A stretch of DNA of 9,946 nt from Candidatus Niyogiibacteriota bacterium (GTDB taxonomy: Bacteria; Patescibacteriota; Minisyncoccia; 1-14-0-10-42-19): positions 1 through 9,946 of the forward strand of contig JACQLG010000032.1 in assembly GCA_016204155.1 (NCBI GenBank). Direction: 5' to 3'. Shown here piece after piece: positions 1 to 5,515 of this stretch. The position numbers and the translations under genes were made by a program. Position 1 is the first letter of the stretch. Every line of letters begins with the position of its first letter. The notes beneath the pieces are model-generated. The model had not been told where the DNA came from. It searched no databases and saw nothing but the letters and a program-made list of their open reading frames with translations.

Positions 1-93
1 ATACTTCACGCTTTCAAGCGTGGAGATGAATGCAAGCCCGTAGCCCAGCACATAAAATGTTATTTTATGCGCTGGGCGAAGGAAATAACATAA
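1..93 (+). mobile_element. Possible right end of an IS200/IS605-type (TnpB) element, cut by the window edge
   Basis: Bases 7-22 form a perfect 7-bp hairpin (CACGCTT / AAGCGTG, 2-base loop) followed by GGAGATGAATG. That arrangement resembles the subterminal hairpin and the omega-RNA 3' region found at the end of IS200/IS605-family tnpB genes. A larger hairpin follows at 43-77. Two frames are open from the window start and could be the C-terminal tail of an upstream gene: frame 2 ends at the TAG at 41-43, and frame 1 ends at the TAA at 91-93. Neither tail carries a diagnostic motif. The call rests on the hairpin pattern alone, with no transposase domain visible, so it is tentative. An unrelated REP-like repeat is the main alternative. 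Confidence 0.35.
43..77. repeat. Long near-perfect inverted repeat (hairpin)
   Basis: GCCCAGC (43-49) plus CATAAAAT (51-58) pair with ATTTTATG (62-69) plus GCTGGGC (71-77). This gives 15 base pairs with one A-C mismatch and a 3-base loop (GTT). No T-run follows on either strand, so it does not look like an intrinsic terminator. It could be an ssDNA or RNA structure of a mobile-element end, or a REP-type repeat. Confidence 0.8.
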
Positions 94-98
94 ATCCA

Positions 99-152
99 GC
101 AATTTTGAAAAGTATTTCGCGAGGCGAAATAGTATAATCTTTGCAAAATTGC
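99..152. repeat. Nested imperfect palindrome with a TATAAT bulge
   Basis: The outer arms GCAATTTTG (99-107) and CAAAATTGC (144-152) are perfect complements. After one A-G mismatch, AAAG (109-112) pairs with CTTT (139-142). An inner 8-bp stem TATTTCGC (113-120) / GCGAAATA (124-131) closes on a GAG loop. The only unpaired stretch on the 3' side is the 7-base bulge GTATAAT (132-138). It lies between the mobile-element-like hairpins and the terminator of the crotonase gene. Its function is unknown. Confidence 0.75.
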
Positions 153-155
153 GTA

Positions 156-177
156 GGTGCTTTTTTAAAAAAGCACC
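156..177. repeat. Perfect 22-bp palindrome
   Basis: GGTGCTTTTTT (156-166) is followed directly by its exact complement AAAAAAGCACC (167-177) with no spacer. On the minus strand its A/T core supplies the T-run of the terminator downstream of the crotonase gene. The full symmetry is more than a terminator needs, so it may also end transcription arriving from the left or belong to the adjacent hairpin cluster. Confidence 0.75.
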
Positions 178-195
178 CTGCCATTTATGGCGGGG
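167..195 (-). terminator. Intrinsic terminator of the crotonase gene
   Basis: Read on the minus strand just after the stop codon at 200-202, CCCCGCCA (195-188) pairs with TGGCAGGG (183-176). The stem is 8 bp with one G-T wobble and a TAAA loop. TGC and then six T residues (172-167) follow. GC-rich stem plus T-run is a standard rho-independent terminator. Confidence 0.8.
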
Positions 196-199
196 ATTT

Positions 200-1012
200 C
201 TATTTTTCAAAATTCGGTTTTCGTTTTTCTAGAAACGCCGAAACGCCTTCCAACGCGTCGGGATGGGAACACGCCGCATTAAACGCGCGCGCTTCATCTT
301 CAAATGTCCATTCTGTCAAATTAAAAAGATTCAGGAGAAGTTGTTTTGCGTGAGGCGAGATTATTCTCCTTGGCGGCGGGTTCAGTTTATTTTCCGGGAT
401 TGATTCGTATATATTGTCCCTATGTATAATGCCGAAATCACATGCCTCCTCCATGTTCAAAATAGCCCCACTCATTATCAGTCCCATCGCAAAGTTTTTG
501 TCTTCTGTGAGCTTGGAAAACCGTACTGTTCCTCCCCATCCGGGAATAAGGCCGAGCGTTACTTCAGGAAGTCCGATATAGCTTCGTTCGGTCACGTAGA
601 TTTCGTGGCAGGCAAGCGCAAGTTCCAGTCCTCCCCCGAGCGCATACCCGTTTATGAATGCCGTGATAGGTTTCGGAAATAACTGTATTCCACGAGTAAG
701 TGCTTGTCCTTGTATGGCAAAATCGTACGCAGGACCGAAGCCGGTTTCTTCGTCTGCCGGGAGGTTGCATTGCCGTACAATCGGAAAGACCTCATTTTTC
801 AAGTCGGCTCCTGCGCTAAAATAATTTCCTTCGCTGGTCAAAAGAATGTCTTTGATATCTGATGTTTTGTCGGCGATAGTAAGCGCGTCTTCAATCTCTT
901 TTCGCACTGCCCACGAAAGCGCATTTACCGGCGGATTAGAGATAGTAATCGTAAGCGTTCCGTTCTTTTTCGATAATTTTATCTTTTTAAAGTTCAGACC
1001 AAGTTTTAGCAT
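200..1012 (-). CDS. Enoyl-CoA hydratase/isomerase (crotonase) family protein
   Basis: The 270-residue protein has full crotonase-fold length. The first oxyanion-hole segment reads FSAGADL (residues 65-71). The second reads NGYALGGGLELALACHEIYV (121-140), with Gly127 in the oxyanion position. Glu130 and Glu150 (in LPEVTLGLIPGWGG) match the two catalytic glutamates of classical enoyl-CoA hydratases, so hydratase-type chemistry on an acyl-CoA is plausible. The family also includes isomerases, dehalogenases and hydrolases, and the substrate cannot be read from sequence. The start is well supported: GGAGGT lies 5 bases upstream of the ATG, with a promoter just before it. The gene is a single-gene unit with its own promoter and terminator. 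No other fatty-acid or CoA-ester gene is nearby, which is odd in an apparently minimal genome; a stand-alone or acquired function is possible. Confidence 0.9.
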   Translation of the reverse strand: MLKLGLNFKKIKLSKKNGTLTITISNPPVNALSWAVRKEIEDALTIADKTSDIKDILLTSEGNYFSAGADLKNEVFPIVRQCNLPADEETGFGPAYDFAIQGQALTRGIQLFPKPITAFINGYALGGGLELALACHEIYVTERSYIGLPEVTLGLIPGWGGTVRFSKLTEDKNFAMGLIMSGAILNMEEACDFGIIHRDNIYESIPENKLNPPPRRIISPHAKQLLLNLFNLTEWTFEDEARAFNAACSHPDALEGVSAFLEKRKPNFEK

Positions 1013-1017
1013 TCTTT

Positions 1018-1023
1018 ACCTCC
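1018..1023 (-). promoter_or_regulatory. Strong Shine-Dalgarno site of the crotonase gene
   Basis: The minus strand reads GGAGGT followed by AAAGA and then ATG, an ideal 5-base spacing. It fixes the start at 1012. It is notable because most genes in this window have no recognisable Shine-Dalgarno sequence. Confidence 0.85.
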
Positions 1024-1041
1024 GTAAGGAATTTTTCTTGC

Positions 1042-1070
1042 AGTATATCATCGAAAAAATGTTTTTGCAA
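1042..1070 (-). promoter_or_regulatory. Sigma70-type promoter of the crotonase gene
   Basis: On the minus strand, TTGCAA (1070-1065), a 17-base spacer and TATACT (1047-1042) form a good -35/-10 pair. Transcription would start near 1035, giving a leader of about 22 bases that contains the strong RBS. Confidence 0.65.
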
Positions 1071-1123
1071 TGGATTATAGCCATTTCAATGTTGTGGATC
1101 TATATGACCGACAAGAGAGGAAA

Positions 1124-1154
1124 ACCGCCATATGTGTTTGCACATTACCGCCAT
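1124..1154 (+). promoter_or_regulatory. Possible operator: paired ACCGCCAT repeats around a small inverted repeat
   Basis: ACCGCCAT occurs at 1124-1131 and again at 1147-1154, a 23-base period or about two helical turns. Between them is ATGTG-TTTG-CACAT (1132-1145). The second copy ends 3 bases before the -35 box of the promoter at 1158-1186. This is a plausible binding-site layout, but short repeats can arise by chance. Confidence 0.3.
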
Positions 1155-1157
1155 TGC

Positions 1158-1186
1158 TTGACTTTTAGCAAAAAGTGATGTATAAT
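1158..1186 (+). promoter_or_regulatory. Near-consensus sigma70 promoter of the 73-residue ORF
   Basis: TTGACT (1158-1163), a 17-base spacer and a perfect TATAAT (1181-1186). Transcription would begin near 1193, about 29 bases before the start codon. This is one of the strongest promoters in the window by match to consensus. Confidence 0.8.
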
Positions 1187-1206
1187 TGTATTGAAAAAAT
1201 TAGAAT

Positions 1207-1213
1207 GAGGGGG
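1207..1213 (+). promoter_or_regulatory. Shine-Dalgarno site of the 73-residue ORF
   Basis: GAGGGGG lies 8 bases upstream of the ATG at 1222. Together with the promoter and terminator it supports the ORF as a translated gene rather than a chance reading frame. Confidence 0.7.
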
Positions 1214-1221
1214 TTAAAAAA

Positions 1222-1443
1222 ATGCAGAAAAATGTAACAGAAACTCAAGAATTGATATTAGAAAGATCTGGCCAAGCGGATGTAGAAAAACCTAGACAGG
1301 AGTATAAAGGACCTGCCATTGACGGACTCATTAGGGGCTCTTTTTTAGATGCCCAGTTGTTTAAATCAGTGGATGTTGGTTATGTCAGGTGTAATGAGGA
1401 AACGAAAATGGGATGGGTTTATCTATTTCATCGAGATCTATAG
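1222..1443 (+). CDS. Small hypothetical protein, 73 residues
   Basis: I do not recognise this protein. It has a polar, charged N-terminal third (residues 1-30, rich in Glu, Gln, Lys and Arg). A mixed segment follows (GPAIDGLIRGSFLDAQLF) and then a C-terminal part with WVYLFHR. There is no signal peptide, membrane segment or metal-binding cluster; a single Cys is seen. It could be a small soluble regulator or a binding protein, but nothing shows which. The evidence that it is real is contextual: a near-consensus promoter (1158-1186), a good RBS (1207-1213) and an intrinsic terminator 17 bases after the stop. This makes it a complete, strongly promoted single-gene unit. Confidence 0.65.
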   Translation: MQKNVTETQELILERSGQADVEKPRQEYKGPAIDGLIRGSFLDAQLFKSVDVGYVRCNEETKMGWVYLFHRDL

Positions 1444-1459
1444 CCGCATTAAAAGAAGT

Positions 1460-1496
1460 CCCGTTTCGATTAAAAAAAATCGAGACGGGTCTTTTT
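1460..1496 (+). terminator. Intrinsic terminator of the 73-residue ORF
   Basis: CCCGTTTCGATT (1460-1471) pairs with AATCGAGACGGG (1478-1489): 12 bp with one G-T wobble and an A6 loop. TCTTTTT (1490-1496) follows directly, giving a textbook rho-independent terminator. Confidence 0.9.
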
Positions 1497-1541
1497 GCTA
1501 ACGAAGTGCAATATCATATTTCGGGCTTCTGGGTCCAGGTA

Positions 1542-1570
1542 TTGACAGATGCATTTTTATATGCTATACT
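1542..1570 (+). promoter_or_regulatory. Consensus sigma70 promoter of the structured RNA
   Basis: A perfect TTGACA (1542-1547), a 17-base spacer and TATACT (1565-1570). It predicts a start near 1577. No substantial ORF lies between it and the terminator at 1687-1727, so the product is most likely an RNA. Confidence 0.8.
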
Positions 1571-1576
1571 TGCAAA

Positions 1577-1730
1577 AGAAAATGACAAGAGAAGAGGGGG
1601 TCCATTCCAGGGATATTATCAACTATTTAAAAAATATTAAAACTTTCCTTTAGGAAAGGGACCCCTCTCCTCTTGTTAAGATAAGAAAAATCCCTTTGTT
1701 GCCTGATCCAGGAAGCAAAGGGATTTTATT
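1577..1730 (+). ncRNA. Candidate structured small RNA, about 150 nt, family not recognised
   Basis: A consensus promoter and a terminator bound a transcript with strong secondary structure. Bases 1583-1603 pair with 1659-1678, about 20 pairs with one A-C mismatch and one bulged G (1600). Inside, CTTTCC (1643-1648) and GGAAAG (1653-1658) form a 6-bp hairpin with a TTTA loop. That hairpin abuts the 3' arm of the long stem with no gap, so the two helices could stack. The 5' side between them (1604-1642) is an AT-rich, largely unpaired 39-base stretch. I see no match to 4.5S SRP RNA, tmRNA, RNase P RNA or a tRNA. 6S RNA shares the idea of a long hairpin with an internal bubble, but the one-sided bubble and small apical hairpin do not fit well. 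A 23-codon ORF (ATG 1582, TAG 1651-1653) lies inside and starts about 5 bases after the predicted start. Expression as a leaderless micropeptide is possible but weaker than the RNA interpretation. Confidence 0.5.
1687..1727. terminator. Bidirectional terminator between the small RNA and HU
   Basis: AAAATCCCTTTG (1687-1698) pairs perfectly with CAAAGGGATTTT (1716-1727). A further CCTG/CAGG stem (1702-1705 / 1709-1712) extends the hairpin. On the plus strand the T-run is TTTTATT. On the minus strand it is TTTTTCTT, the better of the two, serving the HU gene that ends at 1758. Confidence 0.85.
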
Positions 1731-1737
1731 GTGTGTA

Positions 1738-1757
1738 TTTTCTTAGGCCTAAGAAAA
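1738..1757. repeat. Perfect 20-bp palindrome abutting the HU stop codon
   Basis: TTTTCTTAGG (1738-1747) is followed directly by its complement CCTAAGAAAA (1748-1757). It ends one base before the HU stop codon. As RNA it would make an 8-bp stem with a GGCC loop, but no T-run follows on the minus strand. It may stabilise the HU mRNA 3' end or bind a protein. Confidence 0.6.
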
Positions 1758-2030
1758 TTACTTTACTGCGTCTTTCAAAAACCGGCTTGCTCGGAATTTT
1801 GGCACCGTTGTTGCCGGCACATCAACCATTGCACCGGTCCGAGGATTGCGCGCTTTGCGCGCTTTTCGGTGTTTTGCGTCAAAAATGCCGAAATCGCTTA
1901 TAGAAACCTTGTCTCTTTTTTTCAGAGAATCGGTGATTGCGCCAAAAATAACGTCAACCGTTTCTTCAGCCTGTTTTTTTGTGCCGCCGATCTTTTCGTG
2001 GACAATATCAATAATGTCCGTTTTTTTCAT
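1758..2030 (-). CDS. hup: HU/IHF-family DNA-binding protein
   Basis: The protein is 90 residues, the standard length for HU, a dimeric DNA-bending nucleoid protein. The N-terminal helices (about 3-39) start MKKTDIIDIVHEKIGG. The beta-arm region is ISDFGIFDAKHRKARKARNP, and the arm tip RNPRTG (61-66) carries Pro63, the residue that intercalates into DNA in this family. The C-terminal helix ends in FLKDAVK, as in HU. HU and IHF subunits cannot be separated with certainty from sequence; only one gene is seen here, which favours a homodimeric HU. The usual GFG before the arm reads DFG (46-48). There is no clear Shine-Dalgarno site, but the start fits the family. A promoter sits at 2085-2112, and read-through from rny upstream is also possible because no terminator separates them. 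Confidence 0.95.
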   Translation of the reverse strand: MKKTDIIDIVHEKIGGTKKQAEETVDVIFGAITDSLKKRDKVSISDFGIFDAKHRKARKARNPRTGAMVDVPATTVPKFRASRFLKDAVK

Positions 2031-2084
2031 AAGATTCGAATGCGTTACTGATAAATAAAAATGACCTTTTGATATGTAGTATCT

Positions 2085-2112
2085 ATAATATCACGCCTGC
2101 GCAATGCTACAA
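2085..2112 (-). promoter_or_regulatory. Extended -10 promoter of the HU gene
   Basis: On the minus strand, TTGTAG (2112-2107), a 16-base spacer ending in TGA, and TATTAT (2090-2085). The TG one base before the -10 hexamer is the extended -10 motif. The predicted start is near 2078, giving a leader of about 48 bases. Confidence 0.5.
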
Positions 2113-2184
2113 ACCGCCTATTTCTTATGAAACAGATTCTATTCGCAGTTGCTCTGCCCGCTTCTTTATCCCCTGATCGCGGAT

Positions 2185-3717
2185 TTAGCGGGCATACTCA
2201 ATCACTCTGGTCTCACGGATGACGTGGACTTTAATTTCGCCGGGGTATTTGAGTTCCTGCTCTACGCGGTCTGCGATTTTCCGCGCAAGGTTTTTTGCCT
2301 CTACATCAGAGATGGCTTCGGGCGATACGAATATCCTAATTTCTCTGCCCGCCTGTATTGCATATGATTTTTCGATTCCTTCAAATGAATTTGCGATGCG
2401 CTCAAGATCTTCAAGGCGCTTTAAGTAATTCTCAATGGAATCCCTGCGCGCGCCGGGCCGTCCTCCTGAAATGGCATCGGCCGTCTGTACGATAATGGAT
2501 TCAACGGTTTCATAAGGATATTCTTCATGATGCGCCTGCATTGCTTTGACAACGTTTTCGTCAACGCCGAACTTTTTCAGGATGCGGCGCCCAATCTCAA
2601 CGTGCGTTCCCGGGATATCGTGGTCAACCGCTTTGCCTATATCGTGCAGAAGCGCTCCTTTTTTTGCGACTGTAACATCTGCTTTTAATTCTTCGGCAAG
2701 CATGCCCGCGATGTGCGCCATCTCAATGGAATGCTGAAGGACGTTTTGTCCGAAACTCGTTCGGAAATGAAGCCGTCCCAAGAGCATGATAAGGCGAGGA
2801 TCAAGGTCAAAAACACCGATCTCATAGATGGCTGATTCTCCGGCATCTTTGATGATGCGTTCTGCTTCTGTTTTTGCTTTTTCAACTGTTTCCTCAATGC
2901 GCGCGGGCTGTATCCGACCGTCAAGAATTAGGTTCTCAAGCGCGATCTTTGCGATATGGCGCCTGACCGGGTCAAAGCTTGAAATGACGATGGAGCCCGG
3001 CGTGTCATCAATAACAACTTCCACTCCTGCGGCGCGTTCAAACGCGCGGATGTTGCGCCCTTCTTTCCCGATTATCTTCCCTTTGATGTCTTCGGATGGG
3101 ATTTGGACGGTTGTGGTAGTCAGTTCGGCAATATTTACTGGCGCTAAGCGCTGGATGATGGCCGCAAGGATATCCCGCGCTTTCTGTTCCATCTTTTCTT
3201 TGCCGAATGTTTCCAGTTTTTTGATGCGCGCGACGATATCTTCTTCAAATTTCTTTTCTAAACTCGCGAATAAACTTTCTTTCGCCTCGCTTTCGGAGAG
3301 TCCCGCCACTTTTTCAAGTTCTTTGCGCTTCTGCTCCTCTATCGTTTGAAGCTTTTCAATCCTTTTTTTTAGCCCTTCTGTTTCTGTATCAAGCACTTTT
3401 TTGCGGGACGCGATCTCGCCCGTTTCTTTCTGGATGACGTTTTCTTTCTGCGTTATGCGTTCTTCAAGCAAACGAAGCCGGCCTTCCCGCTCTTTTATTT
3501 CTGTGCGTGAGGTATTAATTGTAGATTCCGCTTTTTCTTTTGCTTCCCCGACTATTTTTTGCGCCTCATCCTTTGCGTCAAGGATAAGCTGTTTGATCTT
3601 AAGTTCGACTGAATCCTTGCGCTGCTGCGCGAGGAGTTGACGTAAGAGATAACCCGCGGCAGTCCCAACCAAAAATGCCGCTCCCAACGCCATAAGAATT
3701 TTCGTTGTGATAACCAT
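2185..3717 (-). CDS. rny: Ribonuclease Y
   Basis: RNase Y is the membrane-anchored endoribonuclease that starts mRNA decay in many bacteria without RNase E. From the ATG at 3717 the protein is 510 residues, close to the usual 520. It opens with a single membrane helix (about 4-26, ITTKILMALGAAFLVGTAAG). A long charged coiled coil (about 30-185) follows. A KH domain with the GKEG loop (217-220, in IIGKEGRNIR) binds RNA. The HD domain holds the His-Asp pair at 358-359 (ALLHDIGKA), with histidines before and after. The frame extends 26 codons upstream to a TTG at 3795, but that extension is basic, precedes the membrane anchor and has no RBS, so I prefer the ATG. No good Shine-Dalgarno site precedes either start. 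HU lies downstream on the same strand; gpmI is divergent. Confidence 0.97.
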   Translation of the reverse strand: MVITTKILMALGAAFLVGTAAGYLLRQLLAQQRKDSVELKIKQLILDAKDEAQKIVGEAKEKAESTINTSRTEIKEREGRLRLLEERITQKENVIQKETGEIASRKKVLDTETEGLKKRIEKLQTIEEQKRKELEKVAGLSESEAKESLFASLEKKFEEDIVARIKKLETFGKEKMEQKARDILAAIIQRLAPVNIAELTTTTVQIPSEDIKGKIIGKEGRNIRAFERAAGVEVVIDDTPGSIVISSFDPVRRHIAKIALENLILDGRIQPARIEETVEKAKTEAERIIKDAGESAIYEIGVFDLDPRLIMLLGRLHFRTSFGQNVLQHSIEMAHIAGMLAEELKADVTVAKKGALLHDIGKAVDHDIPGTHVEIGRRILKKFGVDENVVKAMQAHHEEYPYETVESIIVQTADAISGGRPGARRDSIENYLKRLEDLERIANSFEGIEKSYAIQAGREIRIFVSPEAISDVEAKNLARKIADRVEQELKYPGEIKVHVIRETRVIEYAR

Positions 3718-3751
3718 ACAAAATAAACGGTCCTGTTTTCTCCTTCTTCGC

Positions 3752-3779
3752 CAAAGCTTCGAAGGACAAGCCTTCTTTG
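3752..3779 (-). promoter_or_regulatory. Hairpin in the rny leader
   Basis: On the plus strand CAAAG (3752-3756) and AAGG (3762-3765) pair with CCTT (3771-3774) and CTTTG (3775-3779), with CTTCG bulged; the complement folds equally. It would sit in the roughly 128-base leader of the rny mRNA, ending about 35 bases before the start codon. Its role is unknown; leader control is known for other decay RNases, but that is only an analogy here. Confidence 0.35.
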
Positions 3780-3851
3780 CGTAGTATTGATTCAATATGA
3801 AGAATTAAGAACACGTTTTTTATTTAGTAATAACAAAATAAAGATATCGTT

Positions 3852-3880
3852 ATCATAGCAGATTGTTTTTCGCTTGTCCA
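3852..3880 (-). promoter_or_regulatory. Promoter of rny
   Basis: On the minus strand, TGGACA (3880-3875), a 17-base spacer ending in TGC, and TATGAT (3857-3852). This combines a good -35 with an extended -10. The start would be near 3845, giving a leader of about 128 bases before the ATG at 3717. The box overlaps the region used by the divergent gpmI promoter. Confidence 0.65.
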
Positions 3881-3886
3881 GGTTTT

Positions 3887-3895
3887 TGCTACAAT
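3887..3895 (+). promoter_or_regulatory. Extended -10 promoter element of gpmI
   Basis: TGCTACAAT is a TGn extended -10 followed by TACAAT. No good -35 lies at the proper distance (TTTTCG at 3867-3872). The predicted start is near 3902, only about 3 bases before the gpmI ATG, which would make the mRNA effectively leaderless. A TATAAT at 3901-3906 overlaps the ATG and has no matching -35. Confidence 0.45.
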
Positions 3896-3904
3896 GAATA
3901 TATA

Positions 3905-5515
3905 ATGAGTGGAAAGGCATCATATCACTCGCTTAAGATTCCGTATAAGCCGTTAGTATTTATTGTTCTCGACGGGTTCGGAGTCAGCTCCGAGGTTGTT
4001 GCTACAACCTGGAGTCATGCCAAGCGTCCGACGTTTGAAGAAATTGAAAATCACTACCCTTTCACAACTCTGCAGGCGTCCGGCGTATCAGTCGGTCTTA
4101 TGTATGGAGAAGCGGGGAATTCCGAAGTGGGGCACTTAACAATAGGTTCAGGAAGGATAGTCTATTCTCACCTTCCGCGGATCATTGTTGCTATCCAGGA
4201 CGGCTCGTTCTTTTCTAATCCAGCGTTCAAGAAAGCGGCGACACACGCGCGTACACATCAGAGCAATCTCCATATTATGGGGTTGTTGTCATCAGGGTCG
4301 GTGCACGCATATATTGATCATTTTTACGCCATTCTTGATTTTTGCAAGCACGAGCATGTTGAGCGCGTGTTTCTGCATATATTTACAGACGGCAGGGACG
4401 GGCCTCCGAAGGAAGGAGTGCATCTTATTGAGCATCTTGAAGAGCGTATAAGCAAGGATTATCCGTTTGCGCGCGTCGCTTCTCTTATTGGCAGGCGGTT
4501 TGCAATGGACAGGGATGATTATTGGGACCGGATAGAAACAACATACAATCTTTTAGTTGATGGTGGAGGCGAGACATTTGAAGATTCCTCCGCATTTATC
4601 CGGAAAAATTATGAGATAGGGATTACTGATGAATATATTCCTGCTGGAATAAAACAGATGAAAGGGAGTAAGACAGGGACTATGCAGGATAATGATGCCG
4701 TGATATTTCTGAATTACCGCGAAGACAGTGCGCGGGAACTTACATCGGCGTTTACCGATCAAGGATTTGATAAATTCGGGCGCCGGCTCCTGCGCAATCT
4801 CTTTTTTGTTACTATGACGGAATATGACGCGCGCTTTCCTGTCGCGGTCGCGTTTCCTCCTATTACTATTGAGCATCCGCTTTCGCGCGTAATAAGCGAT
4901 GGAGGATTTTCCCAGCTTCATATTGCGGAAACGGAAAAATACGCACACGTTACTTATTTTTTCAACGGAGGGATAGAAAAAATGTTTCCAGGCGAGGCCC
5001 GCGAACTTGTTCCGTCGCCAAAAAATATCCGTTTTGACGAAAAGCCAGAGATGGCGGCAGCCGATGTAACCGACGCGATTCTAGATGGAATGCAGAATTA
5101 TGATTTTGTCCTTGCGAATTTCGCGAACGCGGATATGGTCGGACATACCGGAAATCTCAAAGCAACCGTAAAGGCGGTAGAGATACTTGATTATTCTCTC
5201 GGCATTATTATTCCGAAAGTGCTTGAGCAGGGGGGTGGTGTTGTTATCACGTCCGACCACGGGAATGCCGAAGAGAAACTGTATTTTCCATCAGGAGAGA
5301 AGCGCACAAGCCACACGACAAACCCGGTGCCGTTCTATCTTGTATTAAACGAAGTGAAGCGGGATCGTCCCCGCACTCCTGTCGAAATTAAAGCCCTATA
5401 CTCCGCGACAGAGGGAGTGCTTTCCGATATCGCGCCCACTCTCTTGGAATTAATGGATCTTTCCATGCCATCTGAAATGACGGGCATTTCGCTTCTGCCG
5501 CGTTTGTTGAAATAA
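3905..5515 (+). CDS. gpmI: 2,3-bisphosphoglycerate-independent phosphoglycerate mutase
   Basis: GpmI interconverts 3- and 2-phosphoglycerate in glycolysis, using two Mn ions and a phosphoserine intermediate. The protein is 536 residues, slightly longer than the usual 510 or so. All hallmarks are present: Asp23 in IVLDGFG; the phosphorylated Ser73 in GNSEVGHL; His134 (GSVHA); FTDGRDGPP (160-168); GRRFAMDRD (196-204); AETEKYAHVTYFFNGG (341-356); Asp410 and His414 in ANADMVGHTGN; Asp451-His452 in SDHGNAE; and His470 in SHTTNPVP. The first ATG giving a normal N-terminus is at 3905; the frame also extends to a TTG at 3863, which would lie upstream of the predicted transcript. No Shine-Dalgarno site is seen, in line with a leaderless mRNA. 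The start of the domain (residues 27-50) is divergent from the usual consensus, but no catalytic residue is affected. Confidence 0.97.
   Translation: MSGKASYHSLKIPYKPLVFIVLDGFGVSSEVVATTWSHAKRPTFEEIENHYPFTTLQASGVSVGLMYGEAGNSEVGHLTIGSGRIVYSHLPRIIVAIQDGSFFSNPAFKKAATHARTHQSNLHIMGLLSSGSVHAYIDHFYAILDFCKHEHVERVFLHIFTDGRDGPPKEGVHLIEHLEERISKDYPFARVASLIGRRFAMDRDDYWDRIETTYNLLVDGGGETFEDSSAFIRKNYEIGITDEYIPAGIKQMKGSKTGTMQDNDAVIFLNYREDSARELTSAFTDQGFDKFGRRLLRNLFFVTMTEYDARFPVAVAFPPITIEHPLSRVISDGGFSQLHIAETEKYAHVTYFFNGGIEKMFPGEARELVPSPKNIRFDEKPEMAAADVTDAILDGMQNYDFVLANFANADMVGHTGNLKATVKAVEILDYSLGIIIPKVLEQGGGVVITSDHGNAEEKLYFPSGEKRTSHTTNPVPFYLVLNEVKRDRPRTPVEIKALYSATEGVLSDIAPTLLELMDLSMPSEMTGISLLPRLLK

Noticed and set aside
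846..1178. 110-codon plus-strand frame antisense to the crotonase gene start
   Set aside because: It overlaps a well-supported gene, its promoter and its RBS, and its protein is low-complexity with no recognisable domain.
1413..1640. 75-codon plus-strand frame between the small ORF and HU
   Set aside because: It runs through the terminator at 1460-1496 and the promoter at 1542-1570 and has no RBS; the regulatory signals explain the sequence better.
2156..2193. GCCCGCT / AGCGGGC inverted repeat around the rny stop codon as a terminator
   Set aside because: The 7-bp stem encloses a 24-base loop and no T-run follows on the minus strand.
3718..3795. 26-codon N-terminal extension of RNase Y from a TTG codon
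   Set aside because: It places a basic, non-conserved segment before the membrane anchor, lacks an RBS and covers the leader hairpin; the ATG at 3717 gives normal family length.
3863..3904. 14-codon N-terminal extension of GpmI from a TTG codon
   Set aside because: It lies upstream of the predicted transcript start and overlaps both promoters.
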